Shown here: positions 48,908 through 59,561 of the stretch, piece after piece | Numbering within the stretch: the first letter of the stretch is position 1 | Layout of the letters: the number at the start of each line of letters is the position of its first letter | NCBI RefSeq assembly: GCF_000801105.2 | Contig: NC_079518.1 | Span: 13,524,106 to 13,588,105 of the forward strand | Direction of reading: 5' to 3' | Origin: Raphanus sativus | Lineage: Eukaryota > Streptophyta > Magnoliopsida > Brassicales > Brassicaceae | Length of the DNA: 64,000 nt | Notes under the pieces: model-generated | Told to the model about the DNA's origin: nothing | What the model saw: the letters and a program-made list of their open reading frames with translations, nothing else | The model's database searches: none | Program-made: the position numbers and the translations under genes

Positions 48908-49889
48908 CTAGTGGTTTTCTTTTCTTTTCTCACTTTTTGGTTCATTTCTTTCATCTCTCTCTCACATCCCAATCCCAAGATCAAAAACAAGCTTACAAAC
49001 CCAACAACCATCCTAAGTGCTAGCTCAAATGAGGTCCTAGTGCTAGCCAAAGATAAGAACAAACCATTGTCGCTCCTAATACTCTCAAGATTTTGCACAT
49101 GACAAGCTTTCACAAAAAGGCCTCACTCAAGCAAATCAATGGTGGCTTCAATGAATGGTGAGGGTTAAAGGGTATGGGAGTGCCATTTGGATTAACAAGA
49201 GGATAATGAATGGAATAAGATAACCCAAATGTGTATGAGACCCATGAAAGAGTATGCAAGTGCCCATATGCAAGAGAGATTAAGTTCATTACATTCAAGT
49301 TCAGTTTGGAGTTGGTTTTCAAGAGCAATGTCAATATCAAGCAAGCAACACGTTTCAAGAAGAGTTTTCAAGGCTCGAAACATACAAGGCTTTTACAAGA
49401 GGTGCATTATCAATTCAAGCGCGAGGTGGTGTTCTTTCCAAGGCATTTCAAATCATTGCTCCCGATGCAAGAGAAATGCAACCTATATGCTCTAGACTCT
49501 CCTAAAAGGTGCAAGTGAATGCAGTCTAAATGCTATGCTTTTTTTTGTTTTCTTTTTTCTTTTTCAAATTTTTTTTTTTTTTTTTTTATGAATATGAATA
49601 AGAACGCAATGCATGAGACTCTTGGACATGAAAGCAAACATGATCAAATACATGGTACCTCCCCCAAACTTAATTCACACAGTCTCTGTGTTCTTAAGTC
49701 GAAAGAGATACCCAAAAGAAATCTAAATGCAAGAAATATGGTATTTACAAGGGAAGAAGTGCGGGTTACCTTCTATGGGTGGTGAGTGGAGTCAGATGGG
49801 CCAGCGCCATCATCTGGTGGGAAGTAGGTGTAGTAGCCCCCAGCGGAACTGTAGTCTCCGTACCAGTGCTGACTCTGAACCTCCTCAAC
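48196..49889 (-). other. Non-coding region between the third ORF and the 3' LTR
   Basis: This internal region has long poly-T/poly-A stretches (48780-48910 and 49560-49590) and short low-complexity frames only. Athila elements commonly carry a long non-coding stretch here. No captured host gene is recognised. Confidence 0.6.
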
Positions 49890-51851
49890 CTATATGTCGT
49901 CATCTGAAGATGCCAAGGATGGAGATTTGTTTCCTGAGGATGAGGGTTCGATGGGAGGGTTCCTGTCTAGGCGCCGCTGCTGTCTCTCAGTGAGGGGAAG
50001 GCTGAGGGTAGCAGGATGAGGTGGACGCCGGGGCTGCGGAGCGTCCGGGAATTCGAAGTCTGACCTGCTGCATCCTGCTATACCTCCCCTCGTCAGCACA
50101 TCCGCCATCTTCCTCAAGATTTTGGATGTGAACTTGGCCTGCTGCTTCACCGTCTTGCTAAGCGACTTGCACTTGGTCTTTAGCTTCTCTATTGTTCTGT
50201 CCTGAGCCTTGTTCCATCGCTGCAGTCGACCTATGTGCTCATGAGCATCACGAAGAGCACCATGTGGAAGAACCCCTTTATAGGGTTGGAAGGAGTAGCG
50301 CGGTTGACCATAGACGGGTTGAGAAGCCGCCTTAGCAGGTCTCTCTGGCTCAGTCTCTCTCGACTCTCTAGGTTGCCAAGGTCGACCTAATTCCACAACG
50401 GGATCGAGAGTCCCGTGTTCCCTAAAGAAGTCTGTCGGGGAAAGGTCGAAGCTGATGACTCCAGGGATGATCAAGCTCGTCAGGTCCATGTTTGGGAGGA
50501 GTACTTCAGCTTTCCTTCCCTCCAAGCCATAGTGGTAGACGTAGCTGCCCTGGTACATTCCACTGAAGTAGGTGGCTATCTTCAAGTAGGCTCCATCAAT
50601 GAGCTTAGGACCAACTCCACCCTTTCTTAAGTTGATGTTCAGAGTCTGTAGGAGAGGTGTGATCATCCCTCCAATCCCTATCTTTGGGTCTTTATCCCCT
50701 GTGGTCCAAGCCCAGTCTCTGTAGTGCTCAAGACGACTCACAAAGAATCCTACCATCCCAAACTTGGCGTAAATGTCTGTGCTAGGGAGTGGTAGCTGTC
50801 CCGGAGTAGTGTAGGGACTGATAGCAGGGCAGATAAGGCGGAGATCTTCCTCTGTGACGTTACCATGCTGCTTCCGTGGGTAGAAGAGGTGTACAAGCAG
50901 TCGGTGGAGGTAGCGCACTGTAGGGTGTCGGATGCGAGAGTTCTTGTCAGCGCCGGTCCTGTGGTTGATTCCAGTGATCAATTCCCACAGCTTCTTCGAA
51001 AGGCCGTCGCACCTCGGAAGAGTAGTCTCCTCTGCATCTTGGAAACCCATGATTGCCCCAATGTCTTTGAAGTTCATGTAGTAGACCCTTCCATCGATCT
51101 TGAACTTGATTTTCCCCCATCCCTGCCGAACATGTCTAGAGTCATGGTAGGTGACTTCCAGAGTGGACAAGAACTGGGAAGTGAGCTCCTTGTAGGTGGG
51201 ATAAGCCATGGTGAGAAGCTTTGGCATTTTCAAATGCCCCAACAGTTCCGCCATATCTGAGTCGATCTCAAGTGCCTTCAGTAGCTCGAGGTCAGCAAAT
51301 CTTGTTGCTTGCCAGCCCATCCCATTCATCAGGTGATCATACAGCTCTTCCGGAGTTGGAACCTTTCCCTTGTCTCTTTCAACAGCAATACTTTTCCCTT
51401 TTGTCATCTTTGCCTTCTTCGCTGGTGCAGGCTCCTCTTCTGACTCCTCGTCACCTTCCTCACTCTCCTCATCAGTGGGAGTTGCAATACTCTTTCCTGC
51501 TCTCTTCCCCTGTTCAGTCGACTTCCTAGCAGCTGAAGTCGTCTCTGTTCTCTTCACTTGCTCAGTAGACTTCCTTGCAGCTGAAGTCGTTTCTGCTCTC
51601 TGCATTTGCTCAGTGGACTTCCTTGCAGCCTGAGTTCGTTGCCTAGTAGCTCTCTCAGTCCCTGTTGGAGCAGTTTCATCTTCTAAAGACTTTCCTCTTT
51701 GTGCCCAATCTTCTGCATCTCTTGCGTCTTTCTCAGCTGTCAACTGTGCTCTTGTTTTCTTACCCATTGGTACCTTGCTCTGGATGAATGTAAATGGCGA
51801 GTATATTATGGGAATGGGGCTACTGGGGCGAGAGTGAGGGTTTAGAAACAA
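49890..51851 (-). CDS. Athila third ORF (ATHILA ORF-1 family; env position)
   Basis: The 653-codon frame lies downstream of pol, where some Athila elements carry a so-called env-like gene. A second Met (near 51767, MGKKTRAQLTAEKDARDAED) may be the true start. The N-terminal third is charged and includes four imperfect AARKSTEQxKR repeats and an acidic EESEEGDEESEEEPAPAKKA stretch. The central globular part (FADLELLKALEIDSDMAELL, YHDSRHVRQGWGKIKFKIDG, DIGAIMGF) matches the family I know as Arabidopsis retrotransposon ORF-1. The C terminus has a short coiled-coil segment and a Pro/Ser tail. I see no signal peptide or transmembrane helix, so an envelope role is not supported by the sequence. The function is unknown. 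Confidence 0.8.
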   Translation of the reverse strand: MFLNPHSRPSSPIPIIYSPFTFIQSKVPMGKKTRAQLTAEKDARDAEDWAQRGKSLEDETAPTGTERATRQRTQAARKSTEQMQRAETTSAARKSTEQVKRTETTSAARKSTEQGKRAGKSIATPTDEESEEGDEESEEEPAPAKKAKMTKGKSIAVERDKGKVPTPEELYDHLMNGMGWQATRFADLELLKALEIDSDMAELLGHLKMPKLLTMAYPTYKELTSQFLSTLEVTYHDSRHVRQGWGKIKFKIDGRVYYMNFKDIGAIMGFQDAEETTLPRCDGLSKKLWELITGINHRTGADKNSRIRHPTVRYLHRLLVHLFYPRKQHGNVTEEDLRLICPAISPYTTPGQLPLPSTDIYAKFGMVGFFVSRLEHYRDWAWTTGDKDPKIGIGGMITPLLQTLNINLRKGGVGPKLIDGAYLKIATYFSGMYQGSYVYHYGLEGRKAEVLLPNMDLTSLIIPGVISFDLSPTDFFREHGTLDPVVELGRPWQPRESRETEPERPAKAASQPVYGQPRYSFQPYKGVLPHGALRDAHEHIGRLQRWNKAQDRTIEKLKTKCKSLSKTVKQQAKFTSKILRKMADVLTRGGIAGCSRSDFEFPDAPQPRRPPHPATLSLPLTERQQRRLDRNPPIEPSSSGNKSPSLASSDDDI

Positions 51852-52074
51852 GAATCACTTGATTTGGTGAAGATTTGAGAGAGTTATGGAGGTTTTGGTG
51901 ATGAGAGAGTTTGAGAGAGTTTGTGAGTTTGTGAGATGAGAAGAGAGTGGAGAGGGTGAGATCGAGGGTTTTGGGGGAGGTGAGAGGGTCGACCGGTTCG
52001 ATTTAAGTGACTAAACCGGTGTGATCGAATCGAACCGGGCTTAGAATTAGAAATCACTTACCTGGACCGGACCT

Positions 52075-52245
52075 GGAGCGACTTGGAGTAGTCGCTGTGA
52101 GGGGTCGCTCCAGGCCAATTTTTTTCTTCCCTCCGTCGCGTGTGAGCCGAGCGACTTAGTGTGGTCGCTCCAAGTTTCCTCATGGGGGTCGCTCCCAGCT
52201 GGAGCGACTTGGGCTAATCGCTCTGGAGGGGTCGCTCCAGGCCAT
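52075..52245. repeat. GAGCGAC/GTCGCTC motif cluster between pol and the third ORF
   Basis: Eight copies of AGCGAC/GTCGCT plus one variant (ATCGCT) lie in 170 bases. A stretch such as GAGCGACTTAGTGTGGTCGC parallels GAGCGACTTGGAGTGGTCGC in the LTR, so this is a diverged copy of the LTR cluster. It ends about 220 bases before the first Met of the third ORF. Confidence 0.8.
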
Positions 52246-52447
52246 TTTTCTTCTCACACCGAGTCGACCCCAAACCTGCATAGAACTTCACTTCCCATAT
52301 ATATATATATATATTTTTTTTTTAATGCAATAAGATGAAAAACAAAGAAAATTAAAGTACTAATGCAATATGTACAAAGGATATACATGGGACTTCCTCC
52401 CAAGTGAGCTTGTTTTGAGTCGCTAGCTTGACTTTACCTCCTTTGGA

Positions 52448-55400
52448 TTAGGCTGGGGGAGGATCAGAAAGTGGAGTTAAAACTCCATCTTCCTCTGGTG
52501 CATCCGCCATGTAGAGCTTAACCCTCTGCCCATTCACTGTGAAGTAACTTCCATCAGCACTCCATAGAACTATTGCTCCATAAGGTCTGATTTCTTTGAC
52601 CTTGAATGGACCGGACCATCTTGACTTGAGCTTTCCTGGAAACAACTTCAGCCTAGAGTTGTAGAGAAGGACTTGGTCTCCCTCTCGGAACTCTCTTTTC
52701 AGAATGTTCTTGTCATGGAAAGCTTTGGTCTTTTCTTTGTAGATCCTTGAGTTTTCAAAAGCATCCATCCTTATCTCATCAAGCTCATGTAGCTGGAAAA
52801 GTCTTTTCTCCTTAGCACTCTTGATGTCGAAGTTCAGCAACTTCACTGCCCATAATGCCTTGTACTCAAGTTCTACAGGTAGATGACATGCTTTCCCATA
52901 GACAAGGTTGAAAGGTGTGGTACCTAAAGGTGTCTTGTAAGCTGTCCTATAGGCCCAAAGTGCATCATCAAGCTTATTAGACCAATCCTTCCTCGTGATC
53001 CCCACAATCTTCTCCAGAATGGATTTTATCTCTCTGTTAGAGACCTCAACTTGACCACTTGTCTGAGGATGGTAAGGAGTTGCTACCTTATGCTTCACAC
53101 CATTCTTCCTTAGAAGTCCTTCGAGCAGCTTGTTAATGAAGTGAGAACCTCCATCACTGATCACAACTCTTGGAACTCCAAACCTTGGGAAGATAATACT
53201 CTTGAACATGTTGGTCACCACTTTAGCATCATTGGTGGGACTAGCAATAGCTTCCACCCACTTTGAGACATAGTCAACAGCCACAAGAATGTACTTGTTC
53301 CCATATGATGAAGGAAATGGTCCCATGAAGTCAATACCCCACACATCAAAGACCTCAACTTCTAGGATAGGATTTTGAGGCATCTCATTCCTCTTGGTGA
53401 TATTTCCTCTTCTTTGGCATGAATCACATTTGGAGACAAAGTCTTGTGTGTCTTTGAACATGTGTGGCCACCAAAATCCAGCTTGTAACACTTTTGCTAC
53501 AGTCTTAAAAGTAGCAAAGTGGCCTCCATAGGATGATCCATGACATTGTGTGAGGATCCCATCTACCTCTTCATTAGCAACCACTCTCCTATACAGCTGA
53601 TCTTTACAGAGAGTGTAGAGATAAGGCTCATCCCAGTAGTACCTCTTCACATCTTTGTAGAACTTCTTCTTGGCATAGCCCACAAGATTCAAAGGTTCTT
53701 TTCCTGTGGCTAGGTAGTTCACCAAATCAGCATACCAAGGTTCCTTCTCTTCAGTTGCCTTCACTTCCTCAAGCTTTCTACCAGTGTCACAAACTGCCAT
53801 CACTGCTCCAATAGCCATGATTTGCTCCTCTGGAAGTCCCTCATCAATAGGTACTCCATACTCCACCTTCAGCCTGGACAAGTGATCAGCTACACCATTC
53901 TCAACTCCTGGCTTATCTCTGATCTCCAAGTCAAACTCCTGAAGTAATAGGATCCACCTCAAAAGTCTTGGTTTTGCATCTTTCTTGGCTAGAAGATGTC
54001 TCAAAGCAGCATGATCAGTATAGACAATAACCTTAGATCCCACCAAGTAGCTTCTGAACTTCTCAAAGGCAAAGACAATGGCTAGCATTTCCTTCTCTGT
54101 GGTGGCATACCTCATTTGAGCTTCATTCATGGTCTGGCTTGCATAGTAGATCACATGAGTTTTCCCATTCTTCTTCTGTCCTAGTACAGCTCCCACAGCA
54201 TAATCACTAGCATCACACATGATCTCAAAGGGGAGATCCCAATCAGGTGGTTGGACTATGGGGGCACTGATAAGTTCATTTTTCAGCTTCTTGAAGGCCT
54301 CAAGACACTCTACTTCAAAGCTGAAAGTGGCTTCCTTACAAAGCAACCTGGTCAACGGTCTAGTGATCATGGAGAAGTCTTTGATGAACCTCCTGTAGAA
54401 ACCAGCATGTCCAAGAAAACTTCTGATATCTTTCACTGTCTTAGGTGGAGGCAAACTGACCATAACCTCAATCTTAGCCTTGTCCACTTCAATCCCCTTC
54501 TCTGAAATCTTGTGCCCAAGCACAATCCCTTCCTTGACCATGAAGTGGCACTTCTCCCAGTTCAGTACAAGGTTGGTGTCTTCACATCTCTGTAGGACCC
54601 TGCACAAATTTGACAAACAAGCAGAGAACGAAGATCCATAGACAGAGAAATCATCCATAAACACCTCCACAACATCCTCAATTAGATCAGAGAAAATTGA
54701 CACCATGCACCTTTGGAAGGTAGCTGGAGCATTACATAGTCCAAATGGCATTCTTCGATATGCGAAGGTACCATAAGGACATGTGAATGTCGTTTTCTCT
54801 TGATCATGGGGATGTATGGGGATTTGGAAGAAACCTGAATACCCATCAAGAAAACAATAGAATGGATGATTAGCAAGTCTCTCAAGCATCTGATCAATAA
54901 AGGGCAATGGAAAATGATCTTTTCGAGATGCAGAGTTCAGTTTTCTGTAATCAATACACATTCTATGACCTGTGACAGTTCTTGTTGGTATCAATTCATC
55001 TTTGTCATTTTTAATCACAGTGATTCCACCTTTCTTTGGGACAACATGCACAGGAGATACCCATTTTGAATCGGAAATAGGGTAAATAACCCCAGCATCT
55101 AAGAGCTTAAGAATCTCCTTCTTTACAACATCCTTCAGGTTAGGATTTAACCTTCTTTGATGCTCGATAGAAGTCATTGATTCATCCTCTAGATGTATCC
55201 TATGCATGCACAAAGATGGTGAAATTCCTTTGATGTCATCTAGTGAGTAACCTATTGCTTTTCTAAACCTTTTAAGTGTTTTCAAAAGTTCAGACAATTC
55301 AGTTTCAGTAAGTTCACTACTCACAATGACAGGATAGGTTTCATTGGGACCAAGAAATGCATACCTTACACCATGGGGAAGAGGTTTTAGTTCCACTTTA

Positions 55401-56098
55401 GGCGCCTTAAGCTCACTCCAGTCATCTTGCTGGATGTCTTCATGTTGAGTGACTGCAGCCTCTTGATGAATCTCATGTGGTAACTCCTCAAACTGATCCT
55501 TGCCATTAAATCCCTTGTGTGAATCCAGCATCAGTCCATATGCAGTGCTTGCCAGGTTCTCAACCACTTCATCATCTCTCTCAATGGTCAAGGCATGCTG
55601 TAAAGGGTCCTCTATTGATAGCTCTTCAAGGAGCTCATCAGCAAGAGCATCCATCTCATCTATGTAGAAGATTTGTGCCTGCATGATTGGTCTTTTCATC
55701 ACCTCTTTGATGTCAAAGTGGAGGATGTTTCCTTTACCCAAATGGAGATCGATCTTGCCTTCTTTCACATTAAAAATGGCTCCTGCTGTGGCTAAGAAAG
55801 GTCTACCAAGGATCAAGGGATCTTGAGCTTCTTCACCCATCTCAAGCACCACAAAGTCTGTAGGGATCTCACAATTTCCTACCATCACTGGAAGGTCCTC
55901 TAAGATGCCAACAGGGTACTTCACCGAACGATCAGCTAATACCAGAGAGAGTCTACACTTCTTGTACTGAGTGAAACCAAGCTTCTTAGCAACAGACAAA
56001 GGCATCAAGCTCACACTAGCCCCCAAATCACAGAGGCATTTCTCAAACATCATGGGTCCAAGAGTACAAGGAAGTGTAAAGCATCCTGGATCCTCTAG
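52448..56098 (-). CDS. Athila pol polyprotein
   Basis: The frame runs from just after the gag stop; its first Met is at 56053, giving 1201 residues from there. Domains in order are as follows. A retropepsin-like protease has the active-site word CDLGASVSL (DLG in place of D-S/T-G, typical of Athila). Reverse transcriptase has [20 protein letters not shown] at about residue 365 and FMDD about 100 residues later. RNase H shows [17 protein letters not shown] and [17 protein letters not shown]. Integrase has an HHCC finger ([19 protein letters not shown]) and a D,D,E core ([33 protein letters not shown]). All catalytic motifs are present and the frame is unbroken. It shares a frame with gag, separated by one TAG codon. 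Confidence 0.95.
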   Translation of the reverse strand, partial: LEDPGCFTLPCTLGPMMFEKCLCDLGASVSLMPLSVAKKLGFTQYKKCRLSLVLADRSVKYPVGILEDLPVMVGNCEIPTDFVVLEMGEEAQDPLILGRPFLATAGAIFNVKEGKIDLHLGKGNILHFDIKEVMKRPIMQAQIFYIDEMDALADELLEELSIEDPLQHALTIERDDEVVENLASTAYGLMLDSHKGFNGKDQFEELPHEIHQEAAVTQHEDIQQDDWSELKAPKVELKPLPHGVRYAFLGPNETYPVIVSSELTETELSELLKTLKRFRKAIGYSLDDIKGISPSLCMHRIHLEDESMTSIEHQRRLNPNLKDVVKKEILKLLDAGVIYPISDSKWVSPVHVVPKKGGITVIKNDKDELIPTRTVTGHRMCIDYRKLNSASRKDHFPLPFIDQMLERLANHPFYCFLDGYSGFFQIPIHPHDQEKTTFTCPYGTFAYRRMPFGLCNAPATFQRCMVSIFSDLIEDVVEVFMDDFSVYGSSFSACLSNLCRVLQRCEDTNLVLNWEKCHFMVKEGIVLGHKISEKGIEVDKAKIEVMVSLPPPKTVKDIRSFLGHAGFYRRFIKDFSMITRPLTRLLCKEATFSFEVECLEAFKKLKNELISAPIVQPPDWDLPFEIMCDASDYAVGAVLGQKKNGKTHVIYYASQTMNEAQMRYATTEKEMLAIVFAFEKFRSYLVGSKVIVYTDHAALRHLLAKKDAKPRLLRWILLLQEFDLEIRDKPGVENGVADHLSRLKVEYGVPIDEGLPEEQIMAIGAVMAVCDTGRKLEEVKATEEKEPWYADLVNYLATGKEPLNLVGYAKKKFYKDVKRYYWDEPYLYTLCKDQLYRRVVANEEVDGILTQCHGSSYGGHFATFKTVAKVLQAGFWWPHMFKDTQDFVSKCDSCQRRGNITKRNEMPQNPILEVEVFDVWGIDFMGPFPSSYGNKYILVAVDYVSKWVEAIASPTNDAKVVTNMFKSIIFPRFGVPRVVISDGGSHFINKLLEGLLRKNGVKHKVATPYHPQTSGQVEVSNREIKSILEKIVGITRKDWSNKLDDALWAYRTAYKTPLGTTPFNLVYGKACHLPVELEYKALWAVKLLNFDIKSAKEKRLFQLHELDEIRMDAFENSRIYKEKTKAFHDKNILKREFREGDQVLLYNSRLKLFPGKLKSRWSGPFKVKEIRPYGAIVLWSADGSYFTVNGQRVKLYMADAPEEDGVLTPLSDPPPA

Positions 56099-58060
56099 CT
56101 ATTTTGGAACATCAAGCCTCTGAATTATGGCATTGCACTCATGAGTGAGAATCATCATACCTTCCATCTCTTTCTTCTTTGATGCTACGACATCTTTCAG
56201 GAACTTGCTGTATTGAGGGACCAGCATGAAAGCATCAATGATTGGCATTGTGATCTGAACCTCACTCATCTGCTTCTCAAACAGAGCTTTGTACTTCTCC
56301 AGCAATTGCTTCTTGAACCTACCAGGAAATGGGAGTTTGGGTTCATAAGGAGGGGGAACAAAAGCATTCTCCTTTGCTGGAGGAACAACTTCACCATCTT
56401 TTACAGTCTTCTTCTCTTCTCCAACCTTTCCTTTACCTTTAGCTTCCACAATCTTCTCCAAGACCTCATCATTAGTCTTCTCATCAACAATAACCACTTC
56501 ATCATCTATGTTGATGGCCACCCCCTCACCTAGTTTCTCAGCATCCTTGGTGAGTGTTCTAGGAGGTAACTCCTTACCACTCCTAAGTGTGATAGCTTTT
56601 GCATCCTTGGGATTCTGCTCAGGTTTTCCAGGTAGAGAGCCTTGTTGGCGATTTTGCTGAGTGTTCATGGAAGCAAATTGATTCTCCAAAGCTCTGAACT
56701 TGTTGTTGAGATCATTGTAGCTCCCATCAATCTTGTTGTGAAGGTTTTTCAGCTCATAACTAACATGCTTCTCACTTCTAGTCTGTGACTCCAAGATTTT
56801 TTTCAGAAGTGCATCAGTGCTGCTCTCTTGGGGTGTAGAGCTAGATGGAGCAGGCTGCTGTTGTGAAGAGTTCTGACCGTGGTTGGGAAAACCAGGAGGA
56901 GGGTTTTGCTTTTGCTGATAACCACCTTGCTGGTTGTTCATAGGCTGATATCCATTCTGCTGGTTGTTAGAGTAAGGTCTCTGCTGATAGTTGTTGTACT
57001 GAAAGTTTGGCTCCTTCTTGTACCAAGTACCATTGTTGTTGATAAAACACAACTCTTCCTGACCTTCCAGACCTTCAACCTCATTGACAGCAGCTGGTAT
57101 CTCGTGCTGTGGGTTGCCAACAAAGTTCATCTGAGCTTGAGAAGCTTTATCAGCAATGAGGATGTCAATCTTATCCTGCAAAGCCTTTATCTTTTTTCGT
57201 GTCTGCTTGTCTGCTGACCTATCAGCTCTGTCATGATCCCCACTGTAGACAGCATCACTCTTGACCATGTTTTCAACAAGTTTCCCTGCCTCTTCTTCTG
57301 TTCTGTCCAAGAAGTTCCCATTACTTGCAGTATCCAATCTTGCTCTGTACTCAGGTAAGGCACCTCTGTAGAATGTGCTAAGCAAGCTTCCCTTGTTGAA
57401 ACCATGGTGTGGGCATTGAGCTAGGTAGCCATTGAACCTTTCCCATGCTTCACTGAATCCTTCCAAGTTCTTCTGCTTGAATCCGGATATCTCATTCCTG
57501 TAGTCAGCTGTCTTGGAAGTAGAGAAGAATTTCTCTAGGAAAGCTTTCTTGCAGTCATCCCAAGTGGTGATGGAGCTGCTTGGCAGAGACTTCTCCCACT
57601 GACGCGCCTTATCCCCCAAAGAGAAAGGGAAAAGCTTGAGCTTGAAAGCATCTTCTGATACACCATTGGTTTTGGAAAGACCGCAGTATCTATCAAAGCT
57701 GTCCAAGTGGTCGAATGGATTCTCTGCAGCCAGGCCATGAAACTTGTTGTTCTCAATCTGGTTCAGCAACCCTGACTTGATCTCAAAGTTGTTTGCTGCC
57801 ACAGCTGGTGCTCTGATTCCTAACAGGTGGCCATGGTTAGTTGGCCGGTCATAGGCACCAATTGGTCTAGCTGGTGGGGCGTTGCCATCGCCATTCGCTT
57901 GTGGGTCAGCCATTTCAATGTTCGGATCCTGTATGTGAGCCTGTTGCTCCTCTTCTCTCCTTTTTCTAGCACACTCCCTCTCTAAAGCTCGGATGTCTGC
58001 TGCTCTTGGAACTAGGTTTGTTGGACCCCTGCTCCTCAAGTTCATACACTTACAGATCAA
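56099..58060 (-). CDS. Athila gag protein
   Basis: The 653-residue frame begins near the primer-binding site. The retrotransposon gag core is visible (ENPFDHLDSFDRYCGLSKTN, LGDKARQWEKSLPSSSITTW, FLEKFFSTSKTADYRNEISG, WERFNGYLAQCPHHGF). A Gln/Asn/Pro-rich middle and a Lys/Glu-rich C terminus follow. I do not see a CCHC zinc knuckle. It ends ...LDVPK then TAG CTA, and the next codons continue the conserved [11 protein letters not shown] stretch of pol in the same frame. The stop is thus the only barrier to a gag-pol fusion. Confidence 0.92.
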   Translation of the reverse strand: MICKCMNLRSRGPTNLVPRAADIRALERECARKRREEEQQAHIQDPNIEMADPQANGDGNAPPARPIGAYDRPTNHGHLLGIRAPAVAANNFEIKSGLLNQIENNKFHGLAAENPFDHLDSFDRYCGLSKTNGVSEDAFKLKLFPFSLGDKARQWEKSLPSSSITTWDDCKKAFLEKFFSTSKTADYRNEISGFKQKNLEGFSEAWERFNGYLAQCPHHGFNKGSLLSTFYRGALPEYRARLDTASNGNFLDRTEEEAGKLVENMVKSDAVYSGDHDRADRSADKQTRKKIKALQDKIDILIADKASQAQMNFVGNPQHEIPAAVNEVEGLEGQEELCFINNNGTWYKKEPNFQYNNYQQRPYSNNQQNGYQPMNNQQGGYQQKQNPPPGFPNHGQNSSQQQPAPSSSTPQESSTDALLKKILESQTRSEKHVSYELKNLHNKIDGSYNDLNNKFRALENQFASMNTQQNRQQGSLPGKPEQNPKDAKAITLRSGKELPPRTLTKDAEKLGEGVAINIDDEVVIVDEKTNDEVLEKIVEAKGKGKVGEEKKTVKDGEVVPPAKENAFVPPPYEPKLPFPGRFKKQLLEKYKALFEKQMSEVQITMPIIDAFMLVPQYSKFLKDVVASKKKEMEGMMILTHECNAIIQRLDVPK

Positions 58061-58162
58061 AAGGGAATTGAAGAGGGAGAATCAGTAATCAGCAAAATAT
58101 AAGAAAATGATTTAGTCTCAAGCAAGGTACTAAATCTCAATGTTCAAATCTACTCAGAATTT

Positions 58163-58175
58163 GGCAACGGCGCCA
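58163..58175 (-). promoter_or_regulatory. Primer-binding site of the Athila element
   Basis: On the minus strand TGGCGCCGTTGCC begins three bases after the end of the 5' LTR. TGG followed by a tRNA-3'-end-like sequence is the standard arrangement. The sequence is of the type I associate with Athila elements. The matching tRNA (Asp is my recollection) was not verified. Confidence 0.75.
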
Positions 58176-58178
58176 ATT

Positions 58179-59538
58179 TGATGTTAGGAGTTTTGAGGCT
58201 CCTAAGTCAAATGATAGTAAAATGGAAGTAATATGTCGAACCAGTTCTGAGGGACTTCAAGCACTAAGAATGCAAGCACTTACTTAATCTAAATGCAACC
58301 AATGATTTATAATGATTTCAGAAACAATGACTAACTATGATGACAAGATAGAACTAAAACGCAGTAAATGAATGATTTGCTTAAATATGAATAAAGAGAA
58401 CTCATGGGTATTGGAATATGATTTCGGGTGATCAAGTATCAAACAAAGATGACAATAATGAATCAAACAAATGACCTTAAGCCTAAACACGATCCTAAAC
58501 AAGCTCTATATCTAGATGAATGCTCATTTGCCAACACATCTCAAACATCAAATCTCTTTGGCTGAATGATATGAAAGCAATCAATAAGAACAGGTTTATT
58601 AGCTATCCTAACACTCTTAACAACAAATATCTTTGGCAAGATGCATTAAGAGCCTAGTAGAGTTGTCTCAGACATTTCAACAAACACCTTTTGGGTGGGA
58701 AATGTCTAGAGATCAACTTTCGAATGATCAGATCGAAAGAGGCTGTAAGAACACTCTACTAGCAAGGCTTGAGATTGATCTACACTAAAAACATCCTTGA
58801 TCTAGCTTAATCACCCTAGTCTTCCTAACCCATGAATTCAGAAGAGAACTACTCACTAATCTTCATATTAAACCTTAAACCCATACTGGATTTCAGATTA
58901 AACATGTAGATGAACACAGGAAATCAATAAGAAAGGAATAACAATAGAACAATGAATCCAAAAGATGAACTTTCCAAGAGTATTTTGTGGTTTTTCTCTT
59001 CAACAAAAGATCATCTGCCCAAAAGTGGCTACAACCAGTCTTAAACTTAGGTTTTTCAGAGTGCCAAAACGACATAAGTAATTGCAACTAAGTCCTTGAA
59101 TTAAAAAGAAATCGGAAATGGAAAACACGCAGCGACCTCCGCAGGTCGCTCCAACACGTCGCTCTGGCCTTCGGAGCGACCTCGGATGGTCGCTGCGAGG
59201 GGTCGCTCTGGAGTCGATTCCTTCGTCTTCGAGACGTGTAAAGCCGAGCGACTTGGAGTGGTCGCTCCAGCTTTCTTCATGCTGGTCGCTCCGGCTGGAG
59301 CGAGGTCACACAGCGACTTCTAAAGTCGCTCCAGGCTCCTCTCGTCCAATCATCCTCCTTTTCACATCTTTTGAGCTCCAAATGCATTCCAATGTCTCTA
59401 TAAGCTCCATAAGATGCTCCAGTACCTGATAAGGACTCATGTATGCAAAATGCAACCTAAACATGACTAGAATCTAACCTATATGATGAAAATGCATGGA
59501 AGGGAATAGGTGAAACAATGCAATTATGCAAGACATCA
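58179..59538 (-). repeat. 5' LTR of the Athila element
   Basis: This 1360-bp LTR should drive transcription of the element toward lower coordinates. It is almost identical to the 3' LTR, and it also has the GAGCGAC cluster (59130-59335), about 200-410 bases from its start in element orientation. That position fits the U3 region, upstream of the presumed promoter. Confidence 0.93.
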
Positions 59539-59561
59539 GTTACAACGTGCGTCCGCCCCTG

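Larger units (their letters stand above)
46821..59538 (-). mobile_element. Athila-type Ty3/gypsy LTR retrotransposon, complete
   Basis: This is a 12.7-kb element in minus orientation. Its LTRs begin TGATG and end ACATCA on either strand, and perfect 5-bp target duplications GTTAC lie at 46816-46820 and 59539-59543. In element order it carries 5' LTR, primer-binding site, gag, pol (protease, reverse transcriptase, RNase H, integrase), a third ORF of the Athila type, polypurine tract and 3' LTR. The RT words ([33 protein letters not shown]) are characteristic of the Athila clade. The only lesion noticed is an in-frame TAG between gag and pol. It sits inside a hAT-like element that itself broke a thioesterase copy. 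Confidence 0.93.
46191..59561. mobile_element. Non-autonomous hAT-like element containing an Athila retrotransposon
   Basis: The left end CACTGGCGGATCTAG and the right end GTGCGTCCGCCCCTG (inverse CAGGGGCGGACGCAC) are imperfect inverted repeats. They are flanked by perfect 8-bp duplications GTCATCAA (46183-46190 and 59562-59569), the length used by hAT elements. Without the nested retrotransposon the element is about 650 bp. It contains GTTGGGGGCACAT and TAGTAGGGGGCACGTG words, and a tRNA-like stretch on the minus strand near 46690-46750 (GGCTTAGTGGCTT, GAGTTCGATG). No transposase is present. Confidence 0.8.

Noticed and set aside
50865..51633. Plus-strand open frames across the third Athila ORF
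   Set aside because: They are complementary-strand shadows of the long minus-strand ORF and contain no recognisable domain.
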